From Clostridia bacterium (lineage in GTDB: Bacteria > Bacillota > Clostridia > Christensenellales > Aristaeellaceae), in assembly GCA_017410455.1 (NCBI GenBank), contig JAFQQT010000017.1, positions 172,568-236,567 on the forward strand: a stretch of DNA of 64,000 nucleotides, written 5' to 3'. Under the pieces are notes generated by a model. The model was not told where the DNA came from. It did not search any database and saw only the letters and a list, made by a program, of their open reading frames with translations. Made by a program: the position numbers and the translations under genes. This document shows, piece after piece, positions 59,890-64,000 of the stretch. How positions within the stretch are numbered: position 1 is the stretch's first letter; every line of letters begins with the position of its first letter.

Positions 59890-60046
59890 GCCATTCCCCC
59901 TTCCGATCGGTGAACATTATAGCACGGGGCGTGTGTGTTGTAAAGGTGACAACAGGAAGAAACAGCGCGCGCTGAGGCGTGGGAAACAGGCGATTTCTGA
60001 TGTTGCTTCAGTGACGAAAAAATCTGAAAAAAATGAAATTTAGGGG

Positions 60047-60075
60047 TTGACAAACCCGCACGACCGTGATAGTAT
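60047..60075 (+). promoter_or_regulatory. promoter of tRNA-Pro
   Basis: TTGACA (60047-60052), 17-nt spacer, TAGTAT (60070-60075), in an AT-rich stretch. Confidence 0.87.
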
Positions 60076-60120
60076 ATATATTGTTCGCACGGCATACAGC
60101 CGGATGAACAAAGAGAATAT

Positions 60121-60194
60121 CTGGGTGTGGCGCAGTTTGGTAGCGTGCTTGAATGGGGTTCAAGAGGCCGGAGGTTCGAATCCTCTCACCCAGA
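60121..60194 (+). tRNA. tRNA-Pro (anticodon GGG)
   Basis: Acceptor CTGGGTG/CACCCAG with discriminator A; anticodon stem CTTGA/TCAAG with loop ATGGGGT (GGG at 34-36); T arm GGAGG-TTCGAAT-CCTCT. The C1-G72 pair is typical of tRNA-Pro. CCA is not encoded. Confidence 0.95.
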
Positions 60195-60197
60195 CGC

Positions 60198-60234
60198 AGA
60201 GACCTTGGAACGGAAGTTCTGAGGTCTTTTTCTT
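60198..60234 (+). terminator. terminator of tRNA-Pro
   Basis: AGACCTTGGAAC, GGAA loop, GTTCTGAGGTCT, then TTTTTCTTTTT. Confidence 0.9.
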
Positions 60235-60458
60235 TTTGTCATCGGGGGTGCTGACCTGAATAATACCCTGATTTTCAACGAAATCATCGTAAGTGGCAAG
60301 GAATCTGCCGCTTTCAGCCTTATAATGTAGAAAATGGCCAAGGAAGGAGGACGGGAATACCTGGCGACTTGAGGGAAGCACCGTATGCTGCCCTCCGGCG
60401 GCAAGGGCGCCGCGCACAGCGCAACGGCCATCGGGAGATGCATCCGCATGGCAGGAAT

Positions 60459-60490
60459 GACAGAGATCCACCGGCACGCGGTGGGGCAAA
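60459..60490 (+). repeat. leader hairpin repeat, copy 1
   Basis: CCACCG-GCACG-CGGTGG hairpin within a 30-nt block (GACAGAGATCCACCGG...GGGGCA) that recurs upstream of the gene at 61789. It lies 30-60 nt before the WG-repeat gene. Confidence 0.7.
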
Positions 60491-60519
60491 GACTGTGGAT
60501 ATCGAGGAGGAAAATCAAC

Positions 60520-61590
60520 GTGAAGAAGATGATCGCGCTTACTCTGGCTCTGATGCTGATGATACTGACTGCTGCTGCCGCGTTCGCAGACGAAAAGCTG
60601 GACTTTTCCTATGCAACTTGGGTAGATGGGTTCACCGACGAAGGCCTGGCGCTTTATCATGCGCGAAATGGCATGTACGGCTATGTGAACACCGATGGAG
60701 AGATCGCGATCCCTGCGATGTTTATCGATGCCAGGTCCTTCAGCGAGGGGCTTGCCTGTGTCTGCGTGAATGGCCTGTACGGCTTCATCAATACCAAGGG
60801 CGAAATTGTCATCGAGTGCAAGTGGAATAGCGCGGAGAGCTTCAGCGAAGGCGTTGCAGCTGTCAGGAGCGGCGATCTCTGGGGCTTTATCGATGCCACC
60901 GGTGCTGTGGTGATCCAGCCAGCTTACACGAAGGTCGGCAGCTGCCAGAATGGGTGTATCGAAGTGGGGTATGGCGGAGAAGTCATTGACCTGACCGGCG
61001 CGCCGGTGACCAGGAAGTACGAGAGTGAAACGATCTTCAGGGTCGGAACGCGCGTGACGGGCGGCTACACGAAGACCTATGAGTATGAGCTGCGGGCGAA
61101 TGGCCATGTTATTGCAACGACGAGCGTGTACGATTCCTCCTCCTACGCGGGCTATACAATGGACCTGATCACAAGGGTGGAGAATACCGGGTCGCTGTGG
61201 AGGATCACCGAGAGGAGCAAGACTGCATTTGGCTATTCTTCGAATTACATTCTGTACGATGCGGCAGCCGACAAGATCCTGATGCATGACATGGATTACA
61301 TTGCAACCACGATGACCGACGGCCTGATTGCCGTGTGCGACGATTCCGTGGGCTATTATGTCAACGAAAAGGGCGTGATGGAGATTCCGCCCGTTGGCGT
61401 GGAGGTCAATCCCTTTGTGGATGGCGTGGCGCTCATCAAGGTCGTGGACGGCGTGTATGTGTTCATGGATACGCAGGGCGTCATCATCGGTTCCTTTGAT
61501 TATGCATATGAGATGAACAATGGCTTCAGCATCGTCAAGGAAGATGGCGTATGGCATGTGATCAACAGTCAGTGTGAGAAGGTCAATTAA
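60520..61590 (+). CDS. secreted WG-repeat protein
   Basis: 356 residues. Signal peptide VKKMIALTLALMLMILTAAAAFA-DE. At least three N-terminal WG/KWG repeats (GMYGYVNTDGEIAIPAMF, GLYGFINTKGEIVIECKW, DLWGFIDATGAVVIQP) and degenerate ones at the C-terminus (VGYYVNEKGVMEIPP, YVFMDTQGVIIGSF). WG repeats form beta-propeller-like surface domains with unclear ligands. The GTG start at 60520 is chosen because GAGGAGG lies 9 nt upstream; the frame to 60385 crosses the leader hairpin. Base composition is less GC-rich than its neighbours. Confidence 0.85.
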   Translation: MKKMIALTLALMLMILTAAAAFADEKLDFSYATWVDGFTDEGLALYHARNGMYGYVNTDGEIAIPAMFIDARSFSEGLACVCVNGLYGFINTKGEIVIECKWNSAESFSEGVAAVRSGDLWGFIDATGAVVIQPAYTKVGSCQNGCIEVGYGGEVIDLTGAPVTRKYESETIFRVGTRVTGGYTKTYEYELRANGHVIATTSVYDSSSYAGYTMDLITRVENTGSLWRITERSKTAFGYSSNYILYDAAADKILMHDMDYIATTMTDGLIAVCDDSVGYYVNEKGVMEIPPVGVEVNPFVDGVALIKVVDGVYVFMDTQGVIIGSFDYAYEMNNGFSIVKEDGVWHVINSQCEKVN

Positions 61591-61730
61591 GGAACAGGGT
61601 GTTCTGCTCCCGCTTCTCTTCATCGGGAAGCGGGGACATTCTTCTGTCCCGGTGGAGGCTGCGATGCGAAGTATCCGTGTGACAGGCGTCGCATGCACGA
61701 CCCGGGAAGCAGGAACCCCGGGCGCGGAAC

Positions 61731-61763
61731 GACAGAAACCCACCGGCACGCGGTGGGGCAGAC
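61731..61763 (+). repeat. leader hairpin repeat, copy 2
   Basis: GACAGAAACCCACCGGCACG... with CCACCG/CGGTGG stem; same block as at 60459-60490, with two differences and an indel. Confidence 0.7.
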
Positions 61764-61788
61764 GATGATGAAGAGAGAGGAACGCACA

Positions 61789-62460
61789 ATGATGAAACGG
61801 ATGATCTGCCTGCTGCTGGCCGGCTGTTTGCTGTGGTCTGCCATTGCAGTGGCGGAGGAGAAGAATGAGATCACCTTCCTGGATATTCCCTGGCTGAGCG
61901 ATGTTGAGACGGTTGTGCAGCAACTGACTGAGAAGGGCTATGTGAGCGAATCGTTCGTTGCGGACTGGTATATCGACTGGGAAGACGGCTTCTTTTTCAG
62001 GCCGGAACCGAGACCGGAGACGAAGAATGTGATCCTTCCGGAGTCTGGAACTTATGATGCTGTGCAGGCTGAACTGGGCGTGCCGTCCTATGAGCTTCAC
62101 AAGAAAATAGCGGGTTACGGCATTGACCGCCTTGATTTTGCCTTCATCATGGATGGCGAATCCACGGGCCTTCTTGGCGTGCGCGTGAATCTGGATTTCG
62201 ATGATTTTGAGGCGTCCTATGCAGATCTGAAAGCAAAGCTGACCGTTGTCTATGGCAAAGGAATACATGCCAATCCCTATGGGTGGGATGTCCTCTACTG
62301 CGATGTATGGCGCGGCGAAGGCGATACGGTCGTTGTTCTGATGAACGACAACTACTCCATATCGCTGTATTATGGCCTTCTCTCGGCTGAAGAGATGCTG
62401 AAGGAGTGTTACGAAAAGCTCCCCAGCGCCATTGACAGCAGCGATTATGAGGGCCTGTGA
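61789..62460 (+). CDS. secreted protein of unknown function
   Basis: 223 residues. Signal peptide RMICLLLAGCLLWSAIAVA-EE; an internal Cys in LLLAGCL is a possible but weak lipobox. The mature part begins NEITFLDIPWLSDVETVVQQL and contains alternating acidic and aromatic strands (LGVRVNLDFDDFEASYADL, VYGKGIHANPYGWDVLY). I do not recognise the family; the length and start are consistent with a surface protein of Clostridia. ATG at 61789 with AGAGAGG 8 nt upstream. It shares its leader hairpin with the WG-repeat gene before it. Confidence 0.75.
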   Translation: MMKRMICLLLAGCLLWSAIAVAEEKNEITFLDIPWLSDVETVVQQLTEKGYVSESFVADWYIDWEDGFFFRPEPRPETKNVILPESGTYDAVQAELGVPSYELHKKIAGYGIDRLDFAFIMDGESTGLLGVRVNLDFDDFEASYADLKAKLTVVYGKGIHANPYGWDVLYCDVWRGEGDTVVVLMNDNYSISLYYGLLSAEEMLKECYEKLPSAIDSSDYEGL

Positions 62461-62499
62461 TCTCCCGCCCGGGCGGGGCAGTTCGGGCTCCGGTGCGTC

Positions 62500-62528
62500 T
62501 TGCATGACAACAGCGGATATGGTATAAT
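62500..62528 (+). promoter_or_regulatory. promoter of the XRE membrane protein
   Basis: TTGCAT (62500-62505), 17-nt spacer, TATAAT (62523-62528). A CCCGCCCGGGCGGG palindrome lies just upstream (62464-62478). Confidence 0.85.
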
Positions 62529-62561
62529 GATACAGATTACGCAAGAAGTGAGGAACCTGTT

Positions 62562-63389
62562 TTGCAGACATTCGCCCAGCAGCTCAATGCCATTCGCAAG
62601 GAGCGCCACATCACCCAGGAACAGCTTGCGCAGGAGATGAATGTGTCCCGCACGACCATTTCCCGCTGGGAGAGCGGCAAGGCGCTGCCGGACATTGAGA
62701 CCATCAAGCGGCTGTCGCAGGTGCTGAACTATAACTTCTTCACGGTGGAGGGATTTGCGGAGGTGATCCCTGCGGCGGATGCGCCCGCTGACAAAGCCCC
62801 GGCTGCGCCGCGTGACGCCCGCAGGCGGGGCAGGGGATGGCTGTATGCCGCCGGGGGGCTGTGCCTGCTGTGCCTCTGCCTGTTCCTGATGGCCGGGATC
62901 GTGCAGAAGCCGTCCGGCGACAATGCGGAGGCCGGCCACAGCCCGACGGACGCCCGGTCTGCCAACGGCGTGACATACTCAAAGGATGCGCGGGCAGAGA
63001 TCGTGGTCACGCCCGCAACCGAGGTGGCGTACCTGACGCCCTTCGGTCCGGATTCCAACAAGACGGGCTACGGCTGGGACGTGAACTTCACCTTCGAGAA
63101 CAGAAGCGACGTGCCCTTCACCCCCGAAAAGGTCGTGGCCAGCTTTTACAGCGGGAGCGAGCTGAGCGGGATGATCACGCTGCCCTATGAGCAGCTCCGC
63201 CCGTGGATGGGCAATGACAAGCTCCTCAGTATCAACGACCCGCTGAACTGGCCCTTCGGCACCGATCAGCTCTACCTGACGCACCTCACCGTCACCATCT
63301 ATGGCACGGACGACAACGGGAACCGCATCGAATCCAGCGCGACGGTTCAGTATTCGCAGGAATACGCCGATGCGGCGGGTGTGCAATAA
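62562..63389 (+). CDS. membrane-anchored XRE-family HTH protein
   Basis: 275 residues. N-terminal XRE/Cro HTH (residues 1-58: LNAIRKERHITQEQLAQEMN, then TTISRWESGKALPDIETI), a basic Pro/Ala linker, a membrane segment at about 95-117 (WLYAAGGLCLLCLCLFLMAG) and an extracellular domain of about 150 residues with beta strands (GYGWDVNFTFENRSDVPFTP). The layout suggests a one-component regulator that reads an outside signal. The TTG start with GAGGAACC has the correct spacing. It has its own promoter and terminator. Confidence 0.88.
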   Translation: MQTFAQQLNAIRKERHITQEQLAQEMNVSRTTISRWESGKALPDIETIKRLSQVLNYNFFTVEGFAEVIPAADAPADKAPAAPRDARRRGRGWLYAAGGLCLLCLCLFLMAGIVQKPSGDNAEAGHSPTDARSANGVTYSKDARAEIVVTPATEVAYLTPFGPDSNKTGYGWDVNFTFENRSDVPFTPEKVVASFYSGSELSGMITLPYEQLRPWMGNDKLLSINDPLNWPFGTDQLYLTHLTVTIYGTDDNGNRIESSATVQYSQEYADAAGVQ

Positions 63390-63410
63390 GGATCCTCATA
63401 TGTGACGCGA

Positions 63411-63435
63411 AACGCTCCTCCGGGGGCGTTTTTTT
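63411..63435 (+). terminator. terminator of the XRE gene
   Basis: AACGCTCC, TCC loop, GGGGGCGTT, then a T-run. Confidence 0.9.
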
Positions 63436-63579
63436 GCTGTTTCAGCACGAAAAATGGCGGATGTACACGATTTGCACACCGGAAACGCCCCTGTGTGCAT
63501 GATATGAACGTGACTTTCTGCCGCTTGCGGGGCTATGATGGATGCGCCGGGTGCGAATGAAATGGGGATTTTTGCTGAA

Positions 63580-63598
63580 GTGGCAAGAGTTCTGCCAC
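63580..63598 (+). promoter_or_regulatory. palindromic operator before the small HTH gene
   Basis: GTGGCAAGA-G-TTCTGCCAC, a 19-bp palindrome with one mismatch. Its right end lies 9 nt upstream of a TATAAT (63608-63613), over the place of the -35. Confidence 0.65.
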
Positions 63599-63638
63599 AT
63601 TTGCCGGTATAATCGATGTAGCAGAAGGGGGCGGCAAT

Positions 63639-63959
63639 GTGGAGGCCATTGAACGGAGAATGGCGATATGGTACACGCTGTGCAGGCAGCGTCATGTGAC
63701 GATCGCAGATCTGGCCGGGAAGTACAATGTCAGCCCGCGAACCATCCGCTATGACATTGAGGTGCTGTCGCGCACATACCCCATCGAGACCCGGGCGGGC
63801 AAGAACGGTGGGATCCGGCTCGCGGACTGGTATCAGCCGGGCAGCGACATCCTCCAGGCGGAACAGATGGATTTCCTGCTGGAGCTCGTCCAGCGGCTCG
63901 AAGGGGAGGAAGCGGCCCAGCTGCGCGACATCATCAGCCTGCTCGGCAAAGGGTGCTGA
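63639..63959 (+). CDS. small HTH transcriptional regulator (HTH-11/DeoR-like)
   Basis: 106 residues. Winged HTH at about 1-60: WYTLCRQRHVTIADLAGKYN, then VSPRTIRYDIEVLSRTYPIE, followed by a wing (RAGKNGGIRLADW). The remainder is a short helical tail (AEQMDFLLELVQRLEGEEAA). WYL regulators start the same way but are three times longer; no WYL domain is present, and no downstream reading frame continues it, so it is short by design or truncated. GTG start with GAAGGGGG 8 nt upstream. The adjacent palindrome suggests autoregulation. Confidence 0.82.
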   Translation: MEAIERRMAIWYTLCRQRHVTIADLAGKYNVSPRTIRYDIEVLSRTYPIETRAGKNGGIRLADWYQPGSDILQAEQMDFLLELVQRLEGEEAAQLRDIISLLGKGC

Positions 63960-64000
63960 GCGCTCTTACAGAAGTGGCTGACGGAGGCATGCCCTCCGCA

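Overview
The window is about 64 kb of GC-rich bacterial chromosome that looks like an anaerobic Firmicute of the class Clostridia. The evidence is the gene order tig-clpP-clpX...lonB-lonA-engB, a Firmicute-style dcw cluster (mraZ, ftsL, SpoVD-type PBP with PASTA domains, murE with the meso-DAP motif, mraY, murD, ftsW, murA, divIB, ftsA, ftsZ), pyruvate formate-lyase with its activase, strong AGGAGG ribosome binding sites and an FMN riboswitch on ribU. The genus cannot be named from the sequence alone. No phage, transposase, integrase, rRNA or CRISPR array was seen. Two tRNA genes are present: Leu-GAG and Pro-GGG.

Layout. 1-4.8 kb (minus strand): the 5' part of trkA, then an operon of two alpha/beta-hydrolase esterases, an ATP-grasp ligase and a Suppressor-of-fused-like protein. 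5.0-11.5 kb (plus): an unusual two-gene operon encoding a 1827-residue protein with a C-terminal P-loop ATPase and a 338-residue protein ending in a HEPN-type RNxxxH motif. This is the best candidate for an undescribed system. 11.6-14.8 kb: tRNA-Leu, an RlmL-like rRNA methyltransferase, an aldo/keto reductase and a small membrane protein. 14.8-18.2 kb (minus): an L,D-transpeptidase/CapA fusion and the undecaprenyl-phosphate transporter PopT (DUF368). 18.5-30.7 kb: the protein quality-control cluster tig, clpP, clpX, lonB, lonA, engB, with pflB/pflA on the opposite strand between clpX and lonB. 30.9-32.9 kb: a CAP-domain secreted protein, a zinc-ribbon protein and a metallophosphoesterase. 33.1-47.2 kb: the dcw cluster, missing rsmH, murF, murG, murC and murB. 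47.4-51.2 kb: two paralogous secreted proteins and a class A PBP. 51.4-57 kb: a solute-binding protein, galactokinase, riboswitch-controlled ribU, and tsaE-tsaB-rimI. 57-64 kb: a FAD oxidoreductase with a Rieske-derived tail, a D-2-hydroxyacid dehydrogenase, a peptidoglycan-binding protein whose 3' end runs into a repeat, tRNA-Pro, two secreted proteins sharing a leader hairpin, a membrane-anchored XRE protein and a small HTH regulator.

How the genes work together. Much of the window serves envelope growth and division: lipid II synthesis, septal synthesis, lipid-carrier recycling by PopT, L,D-crosslinking and PBP1A. A second block handles folding and regulated proteolysis. Promoters are easy to read because -10/-35 pairs at 16-17 nt spacing stand out in GC-rich DNA, and five of them use TTGCAA or TTGCAT as the -35. 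Short AT-rich inverted repeats and GC-rich hairpin repeats sit in several spacers, one at the 3' end of a gene.
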